Of a stretch of DNA of 64,000 nucleotides, positions 1-12,811 are shown piece by piece. Below the pieces are notes generated by a model. It was not told where the DNA came from and searched no databases. It saw only the letters and a program-made list of their open reading frames with translations. The position numbers and the translations under genes were made by a program. Source of the stretch: Ulva prolifera (Eukaryota > Chlorophyta > Ulvophyceae > Ulvales > Ulvaceae); the NCBI GenBank assembly GCA_023078555.1, contig CM041199.1, positions 6,453,315 through 6,517,314 on the forward strand. The letters are read 5' to 3'. Each line of letters begins with the position of its first letter. Positions within the stretch are counted from its first letter, which is position 1.

Positions 1-35
1 AAATAAAATCTGCTGAAGATTTTCTCAGTGTTGTG

Positions 36-52
36 TGGGATCACCATGCATG
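36..52 (+). repeat. 17-bp direct repeat, left copy
   Basis: TGGGATCACCATGCATG, identical to 11572-11588 in the same orientation. The flanking bases differ on both sides, so the match is exactly 17 bp. It sits immediately outside the first GGTGCGC array. Its role is unknown. Confidence 0.6.
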
Positions 53-104
53 CGCGCACATAGGCTACAGCAAGATAGGAGCACCCGGGTGCTCCAGGAA
101 ACAG

Positions 105-475
105 GGTGCGCATGAAGTGGGTGCGCATAGCCATGTGAAACCGAAAATCGCTCGGATTCCGTTCTAAAGGCCTTTATAGTATTTGTTGAGGTGCATACCG
201 TCCTAAGACGTGCCGAGAATGATGATTGGCGGCATATACGACCCGCGGCAATACTGCAGAGAGCTTCCCTGCGCACCTTGAGGGGTGCGCACAGGTACAG
301 GTGCGCATGGTGCACGTGCGCGTTGTTGTGAACAATGTTATACTGGAAGGGAACGACGTTGCTGTATGTCCGATATGTGAGTGGATGAATATACGGGCTT
401 TGTCCAGTAATGTTGGTCTGTAACAGCAACGGTGCCGCTTGCAGCCTCGCTGCTTGCGCACCCGGGTGGGTGCGC
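105..475. repeat. GGTGCGC motif array (left)
   Basis: Seven exact copies of GGTGCGC or its complement occur at 105, 120, 271, 284, 300, 456 and 469, with further degenerate copies. Such density is absent inside the neighbouring genes. The position outside the transposase gene suggests subterminal binding sites for an element-encoded protein (inference). Confidence 0.6.
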
Positions 476-1001
476 AAGCATCACAGGTGCGTCTCATGTG
501 TGCGTGTAGCTGGCACTGGTGTCGTGTAACCCGGGTCACCAAATGTGACCAGCCGCGGTATTGCTCGCTGTTCTTCCGTGCGGGATTGCTTTGGGCATTA
601 TGGTTATTGCTGATGTTGTTCATGTGTAGGAGGTTGTCACGTGCGTACGACATCATTGGTCTGTTGCCCGAAGCATGCTGTGACAGAGGTTTGAATGCGA
701 ATCTCCTGTCGGCTATTCGTTCCTTGGCTATCTGGCATGTGTAAAATGATTCGCGATCCCCGTCAATGTGTGCAGCTTGCCGTATAGCTAGTGTCGCTGG
801 GGGATTCACATGCAGTCATGACCGGCTAGTACCTGTCACGCATGCTGTTGTGGGAACGAGACGCGTTTGGGGTGTATGATGAATCAAATATTAACACATT
901 GCATGGCAATCTAGACTTTTGTTGCGTCGTTCTATGCTGCTTGTCGAAGCCGGGAACGTGTATATCCTGTGACCGAATTATGAGCGCTTGCTCTAGTTGC
1001 T

Positions 1002-4000
1002 ATGGCAAAGAAGCGGAAACGACCCGCACTTGTGAAATTGGCTCATGGATGGACGTTCTGTAGCGCCTGTAACAAATCCTTTCGTAGAGCTGACAATCTT
1101 CGCAGGCACTGTACGTCGAATAGGCACGCCGTCAAATGGATAGAAGCGTCGTCTCCGAAGACAGCAGGTCCATATCCATTACCTAATGTCATTACTCCCT
1201 CAGCGTGCTTTCGTGCTCTAACTGGTGCAGTCCCTTTGGACCGCCCGTCGGACAGGTCCCAAGCCTCCAATCAGGTAGAGGATGCCGGATGTCTTCATGC
1301 TGACAGTCCGCAACATATTCTCTTGCCCGTCAACCCAAGTCAAGAAGATTATCAGGACCCCCCAGGGGATGGTCCCACGCTTCCTGAACTGACCGCTGCT
1401 GATCGAAAAGCTTGTGAAGTTCATGAATCTGAGAGAGTGGAGCCCCTGTCATGGGAGGTCGAAGACACTGAGCCTTTTGACGATGCACCTGAGTCTGAGC
1501 AGGTTGCTGGTGAGGTCGAGGACATGCCAGATTCAGACATGGTATCCTCCACGGTGTGCCACTACGCCTGTCATATTGGTACTCAAGATGCTAAACATGG
1601 GTAGCTATGGTGGCAGGTTACACTCCGGGAGGTTAGCGTGTTGTGGATAGTTGTAGTAATGTCTCGTTGTGCAGGACATTGACGATCTCCTACGCTATTG
1701 GGAACATGAAGGGCGGGTACGAGGTGGCGATGAGATGGATGCAATTATGCAAGCGGCAGAGTCAGCAGGGTGGTTCCACGAAGGACATTTTAGTATGGAT
1801 GTCTTCCAGCTCAGTCTACAAGAGCGCATGGACGCTCAGAAGGCTGATCAGATCAGCACTGATCGCCGCACCCCACAGAAGGGTACGGTGCGGTGGTATC
1901 AGGCCAACGCGGACGAAAAGATCGCCAGGGGTAGTGTAGTGTCTGTCAGGGAGGCTGCTTTCTGCCTGGCTTCAATCAAGCTTGGTGGCGGCATGACCGT
2001 GCAGAGTTTTGACACGATCTGCCGGCTGCTCGCCAGCGGTGGTCTACTTTCACCCGAAGAAAATATAATGCCACGGTATGTGTCTTTCAGGTCTGTCAAT
2101 TGGCCGTGTCCTGCTGCAAGCGCTGCTTTGTTTGCTAGGCGTGATTTGCTTCATGAGATTGCCTCATTGGTGTGAGCATGACAAAGGTGTGAATGCTACC
2201 GTTACAAACATGGAACACCCCGTGTAGGTCTCAACACATCATACACGGTCTTCTCTGTATCCAAAAGCCAGACGACTATGCCTGGGAGATGTGTGACAAT
2301 GGGCAATGCCCAACTGTATACGGGGAGCACACCACGATGGCCCAGCGTATCAAAAATTCAGGAGAGCGTTGCAAAAGATGCGGCTCCCCACGGTACCGGA
2401 AACGCAAGGCTCTCATCCAACCCGTCCGCAAGTATGGCATCCCTCATGTGTTGATGTGGGCCTTGTGAGTGTGGGAGTGGCGAGAGCGAATGGTTGCGTT
2501 CCATGTGACGTCCTTGTGGCTGCAGTGCCTACATTTTGAAGCTTGCTGACGTGGTGCGACATTTGTTTGGTGTCCCAATTTTTGCCAAATTTGCCGGGAC
2601 ACGGACGCAGGCATTCCTCGACTCTCCTTTGTACCAGCAGTTGGACGAAGGACATGGACATGCTCTGTCTGCTCTGTCGAATGATGGGTCCGCCCCCAGT
2701 ACTACCAACACCTGTGCAACAGACTCCTCAACTCCACCAAATGTGCCTGCATCGTCATCAGGCATTGTACATGCCCCAGTCGCCACTTCACCTAGTGCCC
2801 CAGCTAAATCCTCCGAGCCTACCCCCGGCTCCACGCCGCCTATGTCTCCCATGGAAGACGAAGTCGCAGAGACGGTGGATCCCGATCCCAGTGATGAACA
2901 CATGACCGGGAATGGAGACTCCATGACCCTGACATTCGGGTTATTTATTGATGGAGTGCAGCTGCACCAACATGCTCGAGCCACCACGACTGTTGTTGGT
3001 ATCAAGTGCATTGACCTTCCAGCGTTTCTTGCCAATACAGATATTGCGTGTTATCCTCTCGCTTTCATAGATGGGCCTAAAGAGCCCACTAACCTGTCCG
3101 AATTCATGGCAATTGTTCTTCGACAGTTCAAGGAGCACGAACCTGTAGGACAAGCAAACGACAAAGGTGAGTATCCTCGGTGTATGTGTTGGTCTCAATG
3201 CACATGGAATTGCTCGCAACCTGGTTTGCCATGTGTATGCTGGATGTAGGCGAAACTGTTGTGCGTGGGGCCCCAATACGTGTTTGGGACAGTCACCGCA
3301 AGAAGTATCGCCTGGTGTTTCCCGTGCTGGTGTTTGCATTTGCGGACACACCGGCAAGGCGGAGTTGGGCCCTCACAATCGGCCACACTGGATTCAGAGG
3401 GTGTGACAAGTGCAGTATCAAAGGGTTCCGCAGGTTACCCGACGGGACGACACTCGGGTGGACTGCATTTTGTGGATATTACAGGGAGTGTCATGCAGCG
3501 GTACTCGAGGAAGGCGCAAAGGTGCGCATTTTCGTGTCTATTTAAATATGCTGTCCGGATATTATTTTGCGGTTTAGGTGTTGGTCACCCGCAGGTGCTT
3601 TGGGGTGAGGTTGCCGCACCAAGATTTCATTACCTATGTTATGTTGCATGTACAACTGGCAAGCCGCGTATACACACCAGCATATGATCTGAGGAAATAT
3701 ACCGTATGCAGGTTTGGTCAGATATCACAATCCAACTTGGCTCAAACGGACAGCCAGACCTGGCTGCTGTGGCGCGCATCCGTATCACGGACGAGAAGCA
3801 CCGTGCCAGAAGTGCTGAGGCAGACGCAATCAGCGTTGAGTGGGAGCAACAAGTCCCGCTCCCCGAAGAGGCGCGCAACGGAGGCGCACTTACTGCAGAC
3901 CCAAACACTACAGCTCAAAGGCGTTTGACTCAAAGTATGCTCTGGACCTCGTTCATGAATCACCATGCCTTCATTGGCATCTCTGTAATGGTGACTCGGT

Positions 4001-6006
4001 TTATGTGCAAAGCCATTATATGAAACCGTGTATCGATTACTGTGATCGAGGGGGAGGTGGTGTACAGCATGCTTACGCACCTGGGAGACTCGATACACGG
4101 GCGCCAATACAGAGCACAGGACACTTGGGTGCCGTGGGACCAATCCATTCCAGGCAAGTGGCCTGCGTTCGTACAAGTGAGAATTCCGCCTTCTGTATTG
4201 TGATATGTCCTCCCGATCCACTCCAATTGCGTGCTCTTGTCTTAAATGCCTATCTGCATGGTGTGCAGTTACCAATTTACATTTGTGGAGCCAATGTCCC
4301 ACTCGATCTTGTATGCCCTGGTACGTACGTTCTTGGAGTTGATATGCCACGTGAAGAATGGTTTGATTGTGGACGGAAAACTCTTCTCTTTGGCCGTCGA
4401 GCTACAGGTTCGGATGGATATCTTTGCTGACAGGATACAGTATCCAAGTGCCTACCACCGGCGTCCCCCAAGACTGCGAGGGTGACGCTGCTACCATTCT
4501 GAGACTTGATTTACGTGTACTGCCTCTGCCGATGACATGGTTGTGCCGCATGTTGTGTACAGAATCTGGTGTGCAGAATTGTGCGTATTTCCAAGTGGCT
4601 CTTCGAGGAGCTCAACACTTTCGTGGAGATTACTGGGGCCGCATGCTTCTACGTTGCCAGGGATGAAGTGCACCCAGGCATCTTGAAGATGTGGAGTCAC
4701 CTCCGGAAGTACACGCTGTACTTCCTGCATTACCGCCCGGGCCAGCACACTTTGGAGCAGATCCGAGCTGCGCAACGGGAGCTCTTCCAGTTCGGCGAGT
4801 ACGCAGAAAAGCACTTGCAGTGCAAGATGCTGACGTGTCTTGTGCACAGGTGTTTCGCCCACATACCTGAGCATGTCATGAGCACCCTCCCAGGTGCCTT
4901 CCTCCGGGAAGATTGGGGCGAGCGCATGATCAGGCTCACTAAAGGTAGGATCACTGGACACGCCACGCAGCAATCGGCACGGGCATCAGCGCAAGTGTGT
5001 TTGACAGAGATGGGGCTCCGTGTAAATCAGCAAGAGCACCCAGGTATTGATGCTCCGCTCCTGAGAGTCATGCCTCCAACCAGCTCAAGGCCAATGGACC
5101 CAGGGGACGACTATGGGACCCTTTTGCATCGATTGACCCCAGCATACACTGGAGGAGACAATGATGAGGTGTGATCTTGTCCAATGCCACTTCAGACTGC
5201 GTTGAACGGATGTTGCTGGACCCGTGCGGTCTACATGATACCTATATGACACTACACCTGAAACAGCTACACACTTGTGCTGTGTCATGAGCTGAAACAC
5301 TGTGTTGTTGCAGGAAGTCCGGTTTGGGCGTGTTTTGCAGCAGATGGAGGAGAGGGCCGGCCGTGCACACCGGGTAAATGGCGACCTCGCTATTGCCGGC
5401 AAGCTTACCAAAGATCATATCACCGGGAGAAGAGTAGGGGCCGGACACCCCGTTACTTACCCTGATGGTATCCGGCCGGATGTCTTGGTGTCTGACACCG
5501 CGACAATTCAGTCAGGAGCGTATGTTATCCGCACTGAACTTGGGTCCGTGGCGTACAAACGAACTCATACAGACCAGTACGTCTACATCCCCTTCAGGTC
5601 AGGCCGGACACATAATGCATGTGTCATGTGTATAGAGCAACTTGTGCTAGTTAAGCGTGTCGGCATGGGCTGGCGAAATGACGAGGCCAGGATAGCTGTG
5701 GGGACTCTGTGGGATCATTTGTCTGTCCGACACGGTGCAGGATTGGAGTCCACTTTTAATGACGATCCCAAACAGGGTGCCTGTGTCATCCCACGTGCCA
5801 TGTTATTGACTCCGCAACGCAAGGAGAAGGGATATAAACATGCTGTTTTCATTAGGCAAATCCAATGCCCTTGCGTGTATATTCCTGACAATAAAGGTGG
5901 AGATGTTTTTATGACGATCAGCAAGATGGGGTATCGTGGCAGGAAGGATCTTTTGTGGGGAAGTGATTGTGGGCAGCCCACAGAGGATGTTGAGATTGAT
6001 CGATGA
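1002..6006 (+). CDS. Tnp2-family transposase, multi-exon
   Basis: Likely cut-and-paste transposase of an En/Spm-like element. The supportable exons are 1002-1541, 1675-2075, 2228-2464, 2526-3166, 3250-3521, about 3712-4430 (unresolved joins), about 4570-5168 and 5314-6006. Most junctions keep phase across GT-AG introns. In order one sees: an N-terminal C2H2 finger (FCSACNKSF, then H-x5-H); an acidic linker; the LP.S.H block followed by a Cys4 cluster (CDNGQC, CKRCGSPR); the Tnp2 core with LFIDGVQL, VVGIKCIDLP and LAFIDGPKEP; the FADTPARR and GHTGFRGCDKCSIKG segment; a SHSILYALVRTFLEL block; and a DUF4218-like part around WSHLRKYTLYFLHY and EDWGERMIRLTKG. The order matches plant and algal Tnp2 proteins. 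Between 3.7 and 4.5 kb two frames carry family-like sequence, so a frameshift or small introns are possible and activity is uncertain. ATG 1002 is the first Met before the zinc finger. Confidence 0.8.
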
Positions 6007-7064
6007 GTGAGTGTTGTAATCAACATCCTGAAGGTAGTTGTGTCGGCAAGTGTCGAGTGTACAAAAGGTTACAAGGCAGCACTGTATTGCAACACATGCT
6101 GAGAGTGCTATATTCATTGGTCTACTTCCGATGGTACCTGACAATCCTGCTATGCTAAGCACTTGCGCGCGATACACTGCAGTGTGACTGAGATTACAGT
6201 ATGGAAGTCAAGGTAACTGTATGCGATGACACTGAAGTTGAGCTGCTGTCTAATTTCCTTACATATATATGTACTACGTTTGGCTTAAGGTGCTGTGCTG
6301 AGAAACAACTAAAGAATGTCTCCATTGTTCTGTTGAGGTCACACGCAACCGTCCTGACACTGTGTCTACAAAGCAATTCATTTCTTTCAAAGCCCAGGCC
6401 TGCTGAGACCCACGTCCAGCAGATATGCTAGTCAACGTGTGATCAATGTGTGTTTGTGTTTATGGCCGTGCAGCAACCGGGCTGCTCTCTAGACAATCCT
6501 GGAGTTGTGAATCGTGCCAGCTTAAGCTGGCAATTGTCATTGACCGCTGTTGCTGGCAACCGTGTGGATGCCGTTGCAGCACATCTCTAGAGCTGCAGCT
6601 GGAGGTGCATGCAACAGAGCACCACCGGCATGTTTGTCAAGTAGTCATAGTAACTCTTTCGAATATCTCTTCAGGCTCATGTTTACGTTGGTTTGAGTGT
6701 GGTGACATGTCCATCTCACCTCCGGCGCAGGCTGGTTGTCGTAAGCATGCACACACGACTCAGGTGGTAACAGGCACAACGGCCGCAAACAGGGCGGAAA
6801 TCCGGCCATCACATACGATTCATATTATTATTATTCACCTTTTTACGTCATCAGATTTCCGCCCTACGTGCGGCACATACGTATTGGCGTCACAAGCGGA
6901 CGTCGATCAGCTCTAGCCATGTGGCTACGAGGGCACGACGGACCGCGACCAGCGTCCGTCGAGACTTTGGACTGAGCAACGTTGATTGCTGACGCCTCAA
7001 GAAGCACGGGCACAGTACATGCGGTGTGCACGATTGCTGCTAAGCTCTGCCGCATGCGTTCAAA
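6007..7064. other. Intergenic stretch between the two element genes
   Basis: It lies between the transposase stop and the ATG of the accessory gene. Short open frames (for example 6446-6916, +) show no family resemblance or splice logic. It probably holds the terminator of the first gene and the promoter of the second. Confidence 0.5.
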
Positions 7065-9827
7065 ATGTCAGCCAATTTGACCCCCATGAAGGTCCGCCTA
7101 CTGAAGGCACTCGCTCTTGTGATCGACGGCAAGCAGTATCGAATGTCCATGTTGAGGAGTGAAGATCAGCCTATCGATGATTTCCTAGCAGAACTTCGTG
7201 TGGAATTCGTACGTAAGCTCGATACACATAGCCATCGTTTGTACAACTCCGTAGAGGGAAGCCTAGACGTCGAAGACACCCGTTCCGAGCGAATTTTTGA
7301 TATCATTGTGAAAATACCGTATCAAGGCGATCATGACTGGCCGCTACAGCGGGCGGAGACTACGGGCGTGATCGTAGTGAAGCCTCCACGCACGGGCATG
7401 GTGCAGACCCAGCATGCTCAGGTCGGTCGCAAGGCAACAAACCGGCGCTTACAACGGAAGGCTATCGAGGTAAATGGACTATTGTTCGGCCGTGCAGGGC
7501 AGCAGCTTCGACGCCCCTCGTTGGCGGTGTTGTTAATCGCCGGTATGCTCCAGCCGGACACGCAATCCACTGTCATCTCAACCTGCCAGCTATCGCGGTG
7601 CAGGCAGAGAAGGAGATGATAGCACATATGCTGATGTTGATGCCCAAGATATCCGACGCCGCGTTCCTGCACCTATTGACGCACCTCGATGTGTCTGTGG
7701 TGTCCGGGACACCGTCCTTCTCCCTCGGCGCCGTCATGAGTCAAAAAATCAGGACTATGCTGATCGATCCGGCTGTGAAGGGGTGGGTGGTTCCTGATGA
7801 TATCGACGGCAGCAACGTACTACGCTCTTCTCACTAGTCGCATGCAAATCGACATACGCCATTACCGTCGCGCTGAATAAAATCAATCACCGTACAGGAC
7901 TTCGAGGGTCTCGAGCAACTCCGGAACGGGTGGAGTATCTTGGATGCTAAGGGCTCCGCCATTCGCATGGTGTATTCGTACGTCTACAGGCGATGTATCT
8001 TGGTAGATCGTCCAGAGGTCGCAGAAGAGGCAAGGATGGCCCTCGGTAATGTTTCAAAAACATACAACACTGATAACAAGCGTAAAGCACAAGCGTCGGT
8101 GGACCTCTTGTACCTGTCATGGGCGCAAATGTTTGAGGAACACAAAGACGAAACAGGCGGCCTGGTCGGACTCATGATGTCAGAGGAGCACGGATTGTCC
8201 AAAGAAGAGGCTGAAGCAACGACAGCAGCTCTTGAGCACACTTTCAAAGTCCTCAAGCCGACGGAAGGACAGCCTGTTCTTGCGAAGGACTTCAGAAAAG
8301 CGATGCGGGACCAGATCAAATCCATGCTCGCATCCGAGCGGAATAAGAAGGAGCGAAAACAGCATCTTATGCACTGCCTATTGATCGTAGCCCTTGATTC
8401 TGAAGGATTGCGGCGTCACACAACTGTGGCAACTAGTCGCCCCTGCTTTCTTGACTACATGCAATGATGCAGGGAGTCAAGTGCACATACCATCAGTGGG
8501 CACTGCTGATGGGGTCTCCAGAGTCTAGGAGCACTATTAAACTGTCAAGGCTGCCGAGTGAGGACTCAGCAGGAGAAGACAAACTATATGTAGACAGCGA
8601 TGGCCACAGATCCCACATAGGCTGGGGCGACATGTGGGGCACAGCAGGCAGCCACCTGCCAGGAACTCCATTGGGCTTCATGCACCGGGAGTATGATGTA
8701 TATGAAGCAGCAGACCAGCTCGATGTCGCGTTGCTCTCTGACATGGCCTCCATTAACCTCGACAGGCTGTTTGCAGCCAGTGGAGGTAGCACAATCCCCA
8801 GTTGGCTGAGATTCCAGCAGGTGCACCGGTTATTGGTGTGGCGGGTGCCCTGTCTCAGCGATGGGCCGAGTGCAGCAGAAGAGCCACAGGGGTCAGAGTC
8901 ACAAGGTTCTGATGAGGAAGCACCCGACGACGAGGCAGCAGCGATTGAGGCATCTGCAATAGATGATACCGAGGTCTGGATGCCGAGAAGAGGTTACATC
9001 AACGTGGCCGGCGTCCTCATGCTGATGCGAATCGTCCCGTACGTGGTGCGTGGCCATGGCTATCTGTACCATTTGTACATGTGCCAAGGTTGAAAGCAAG
9101 GGTAGACTCACTGTGGTCTTGTTCCAGGAAGCGTTGTTCCAAAAGTATGACATGCCACCCCCAACAAATTTGCTCAAGGTGTGTAACACGCTGGCTTCAA
9201 TTGTACCAGAGAGACCAGGTGAAGCTGCGCAGCATGATGTTGACCACTGCCCTGACGATAATGAGAAGGATATTTTTGCGGAAGTTGCAGCGGAGATCGA
9301 AACAGGTGCAGCTGCCAGGGAAGCCAGGTCTACGAGGCGGGCAGCAGCGAAGGGCAGTGGCTTGCCGCGACAAACTGCTGATGTTGCTGGTCCGTCTACC
9401 GGCCCTTCAGCAAGGTCCAGTTCAAGAAGGAGTTCAAGGATTCCTCAGGGCCTTGCAGATTCACCCGCTGCAGCGGAGACTGATGAAGACTCTGCACGTG
9501 CCAGTACTGATGAAGACGAGCCAGAGGTGAGCTGTGACTGCATCCTTCTTGTCACTCAAAACGTCGTCCTGATCCTCGAGGTACTGAATGAGGCAGGCGC
9601 AGCATGGCAGTCACACTGACTCACTGCTACGACTTGTACATAGCGAATCGGTACAGGTATCCTGGAACTCCTCAGAGACTGACAGCAACCCTCCATCCTC
9701 AAGGCCCAAAGGGAGACGTCGCCAACCTGCGGTTACTCAATTGCCTTCCAAACGAAAAGCAAGAAGCAGCGGCAGACAACCGACCCAAGCAAAGAAGGCG
9801 CCCCGGAAGCCGCCCATGAGGCGGTAA
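7065..9827 (+). CDS. Transposon accessory protein, unrecognised, six exons
   Basis: I do not recognise the protein. Exons: 7065-7469, 7604-7816, 7898 to about 8413, 8473-9042, 9128-9526 and 9678-9827. All firm junctions are phase 0 with GT-AG introns; the end of exon 3 is the weak point. The product is about 750 residues. The N-terminal part (MSANLTPMKV...) and the exon-3 part, rich in charged helices (KKERKQHL), look globular. Then comes an acidic Ser/Glu-rich stretch (SQGSDEEAPDDE) and a strongly basic C-terminus (KGRRRQPAV, SKRKARSSG, KKAPRKPPMRR). An acidic linker with a basic tail suggests a nuclear, DNA-binding protein. Its place between the transposase gene and the right GGTGCGC array suggests a TnpA-like partner, but I see no sequence homology to known TnpA. 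Confidence 0.65.
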
Positions 9828-10324
9828 CGCCTAGGTACGAGTCACCAGAGCCTGATAACCCCGTTCACATTCTTACCAAACTAGAATTGGGTTTGTACTG
9901 GTTATCCATGGTATGCGTTGATCAGAGGTTGTAGGTAGATAACGGCAATGTGCACTGAAAGTCATCAGCATGTGCTGGCAAAGCAGTGTTGCATTTCAGC
10001 TTAAGCAGTAGCAGCGGAATCATGACGGGGCATGGGATGTGCAGGGCATGCTCAAGTGACACCACGGACACCGTACGACACCAAGGTAGACCTGATGACC
10101 TCCTGCATGCCTCTGCCTTTGCTTTGTTTGAGGCGGTTTCATACCAGTAGAGGTTGCCACGTATGCATGAAGAGATGGTGTAGGCTTGCTTCTCTCCCTG
10201 GTGAGGGTGCAAGGACAGCGGATGTACAGTGTAAACCTGAATGGCAACCCGGATACCACCTGGAACAATAGTGCATTGTGAAATAAAACAGCAGCTATTG
10301 ATCTCGATCTCTTCGTGTTATATT
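9828..10324. other. Region downstream of accessory gene
   Basis: No gene-like sequence was seen. It joins the accessory gene to the right-hand motif arrays and probably carries its 3' untranslated region. Confidence 0.4.
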
Positions 10325-10448
10325 GCGCACCTAATCGGCGCATGCCGCGCTTCTTGCGCACCAGGTAGGCGCACAGTCAGGCGCACCCCCCAGGTGCGCC
10401 GATTAAGTGAGGCGGCGCAAGCTAGGGGGTGCGCGCCACCAGGTGCGC
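10325..10448. repeat. GGTGCGC motif array (right, inner)
   Basis: Six exact copies occur in 124 bp: GCGCACC at 10325, 10356 and 10381, and GGTGCGC at 10393, 10428 and 10442. The copies point left in the first half and right in the second, giving the block an inverted character. It mirrors the left array across the two element genes. Confidence 0.65.
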
Positions 10449-11515
10449 GACGGAACCCCTGAAGAGCGCAGGATCGCTGCGAGGCTCGCGGAGAGGCGTA
10501 CATACTCTCTGAACATATATAGTTTAATCCCCGGGAAGGGCCAAAGCGGCGGAGCCCTGGCGTGGCATGGAGCAAGCCGGATACGTTGAAACAACAGCTC
10601 AGGAGATACCATCACAGCCCAACTCCCACCGACATTAAAGGATCTGCAGTAACAGAGTCTAAGACGTTATATGGACTGGTTGGCCGACGCGGAACCTGTA
10701 ATGCTGACGCCTAGACTGATGAGGATGTCCACGAGCCTCGCCTGCTACTGAACACTGTATGTACGCGATTACGGAAGATAGCGACGCGCAAATCGCATCG
10801 TAATGCCAAGAAATTGTCAATTATCTCACTACTTCGGTTCCGCGTCACACCGTGCCCGGACGAGTGCAGGGCACTGGGCTCGGCGTAAGCCTCTGGTGCA
10901 CATACAACTCGAATAAGTGTGCGAGCACGCACGCCAACATCGTAAGTCGCACGTAAGCATTTCACATTGGCTTATTAAAATGCTATGGAACGGTGACATT
11001 CCTTTTAAAGCACCGAAGCACCTCAATTTCGGTCAGTGACCCCCGGGGCAGCTCACCGACTTCATAGCTGTACCACCCAACTCGGCGCACCGCAGCGCAA
11101 ACCGCAAACAGGAACCACAGAAAAACATATGTTTAGCTTACACGAGCGCCGGCGCGCAAATTCAAGTTACTCTGAAGGACTTACGCCAACGATGCGCGAC
11201 AGGGAGAGCAACCTATACAACGCACTTCCGCTCCGAGAACAACCCGGGCAGGTTGTGACGGAAGCCCAAACTTCCATTTAATAGCATATCAGCGATACCA
11301 TGTCGTGGTGTTGGCTTGTAGGCATGCGGTATCACCTGTAGGGGCTCGACGACCCCAGTGACCTGCTTCGCGGAAACACCTGTGGGAATGCGAGTACCTC
11401 ACCGATCGTGTTGGGAACAAGTTCACTGAGATCCCAAGACCACAGGCTATCTTCAGCAGTTAAGTTGAGGTGATTTAGAGGAGTTTGTGGTGATCTTGAG
11501 ATTTCACCTTTCAGC

Positions 11516-11545
11516 GCGCACCCGGCACGCGCACCCAGGGTGCGC
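11516..11545. repeat. GGTGCGC motif array (right, outer)
   Basis: Three copies occur in 30 bp (GCGCACC at 11516 and 11529, GGTGCGC at 11539). They lie 26 bp before the 17-bp repeat at 11572-11588. Confidence 0.6.
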
Positions 11546-11571
11546 GCGCCATTTAACTCGAGTTCATATGA

Positions 11572-11588
11572 TGGGATCACCATGCATG
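11572..11588 (+). repeat. 17-bp direct repeat, right copy
   Basis: Exact copy of 36-52 in the same orientation, 11.5 kb away. Together they bracket the transposase gene, the accessory gene and all GGTGCGC arrays. Confidence 0.6.
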
Positions 11589-11795
11589 ATCGTGTGTGCT
11601 CCTGCTAGCTACCCCTCTTCACAGCGAGTTGTATTGCTGAAACCAAGTCATGCATGCATTGTATGAATGTACAAGCGAGGCTGCCATCAGCTCAAACATC
11701 GCAACATGTATTGGCCTGGTCAAACGTGGGCTGCGCGGCAGGTGGGGTATTGTCTGTATGGATACTAGTACACGATGGTCGGGAATGTACAATTA

Positions 11796-12031
11796 TGTAC
11801 AAAAGAGTGAACGGGAGAAAACAAACACTGAAACCGAATCTCATCCGCATCAACATCAACCTACACTAGTACTCACACACACACGAACACAACAACCGCA
11901 CGCACAACTCAGTCCGGCAGGATCGCGTCCTCCAGGCCTGCCGGCCCGCATCATACCGCAACCCCTGCTCCCGAGAGATGACAAGCCCAGACTTCCGATA
12001 CATATCCGCATTGCCACGCTGCAATGACACT
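11796..12031 (-). mobile_element. Family-1 non-LTR-like insertion, 236 bp, with 13-bp target duplication
   Basis: GAATGTACAATTA is repeated exactly at 11783-11795 and 12032-12044 and brackets this segment. In minus orientation the insertion ends in the family-1 tail (11798-11840: GATTCGGTTTCAG ... CTCTTTTGTA). It also contains a stretch (about 11871-11969) shared with 36337-36438. A variable 5' end, a constant 3' end and a long direct repeat are the marks of target-primed reverse transcription (LINE or SINE). No ORF is present. Confidence 0.8.
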
Positions 12032-12044
12032 GAATGTACAATTA

Positions 12045-12811
12045 GTATTGCCATGTATGGGCGGCGCCGCCCATGTGAATGGCGAATCCTATTGCAGCAA
12101 TCCAGGCAAGATGGACTATCCTGAAGCATAGCGACATGTATCCAAGGGTGTTTGGCTTCGCAAGCCAGGAAACGCGTTACATTGTACAATCCGTTGAGTT
12201 GTGGCACAGCATCGACTATAGCTAGAGCTCCTGTACTTGGTAATTATAGGGCCCCGCAAATGCCCTGATGTATTTGATGCATCTGAGAGATGCACCTCCG
12301 AGTCTGCGATCACCACTGCACCTCAGCGTTGCTGGTGCATAATTTTGTCATCGCATGTCGTGTTGAGCTCGAGGACATGTACCAGGCGGTGACACCAGAT
12401 CTAGCGCCCTGTGACTTGGGGCCCTAAGCATATGCTCAAGATATCTATAGAATATAGCCTCTGCAGGGCTGCGGCAGAGTGCCTGTGTGTTTGCACGCTG
12501 GCAGCCTGAGGGAAGAGAGTCTTCTGCTATGTATGTCTGTACCTATTTGATGTACTGCAACACTGTCTGCAGGCGAAGTCCACTGGACTTTGGATGGCAT
12601 CCCCTCATGTAACGTGCACAGGTTCTGCTCTGTGCATGATCCCTAGGCCTGTTGCAGCGCTAGCTGGATTCATTTGACACGATTGGGTTTAGGGCTAGTG
12701 CAGGCACGTTCGATACGTGTCACCTGCGAGTGTTACGCCGCGCGCAAGGTCAGCTGCTCGTCTACAGAGGCTGATATCGATGCTGTGCCATATGGGCACG
12801 CGGCTGTTGGC
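12045..12811. other. No gene recognised
   Basis: Only short open frames without family resemblance or splice context were seen. Confidence 0.4.

Larger units (their letters stand above)
36..11588 (+). mobile_element. Putative Tnp2-type DNA transposon (left element)
   Basis: The segment contains a Tnp2-family transposase gene followed in the same orientation by an accessory gene. Both are flanked by clusters of GGTGCGC/GCGCACC (105-475 on the left, 10325-10448 and 11516-11545 on the right). The 17-bp word TGGGATCACCATGCATG occurs just outside both array sets (36-52 and 11572-11588), in direct orientation. En/Spm-type elements are known to carry a transposase, a second DNA-binding protein and subterminal binding-site arrays, and this layout fits that plan. 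I did not find a clear CACTA terminal inverted repeat or a 3-bp target duplication, so the exact ends are uncertain. The 17-bp repeat could mark something else. Confidence 0.45.

Noticed and set aside
439..744. 101-codon plus frame with a hydrophobic stretch
   Set aside because: Lies across the motif array edge, no homology, no splice link to the transposase exon at 1002.
25..809. Open frames around the left motif array
   Set aside because: Overlapping frames on both strands generated by GC-rich motif repeats; no family signal.
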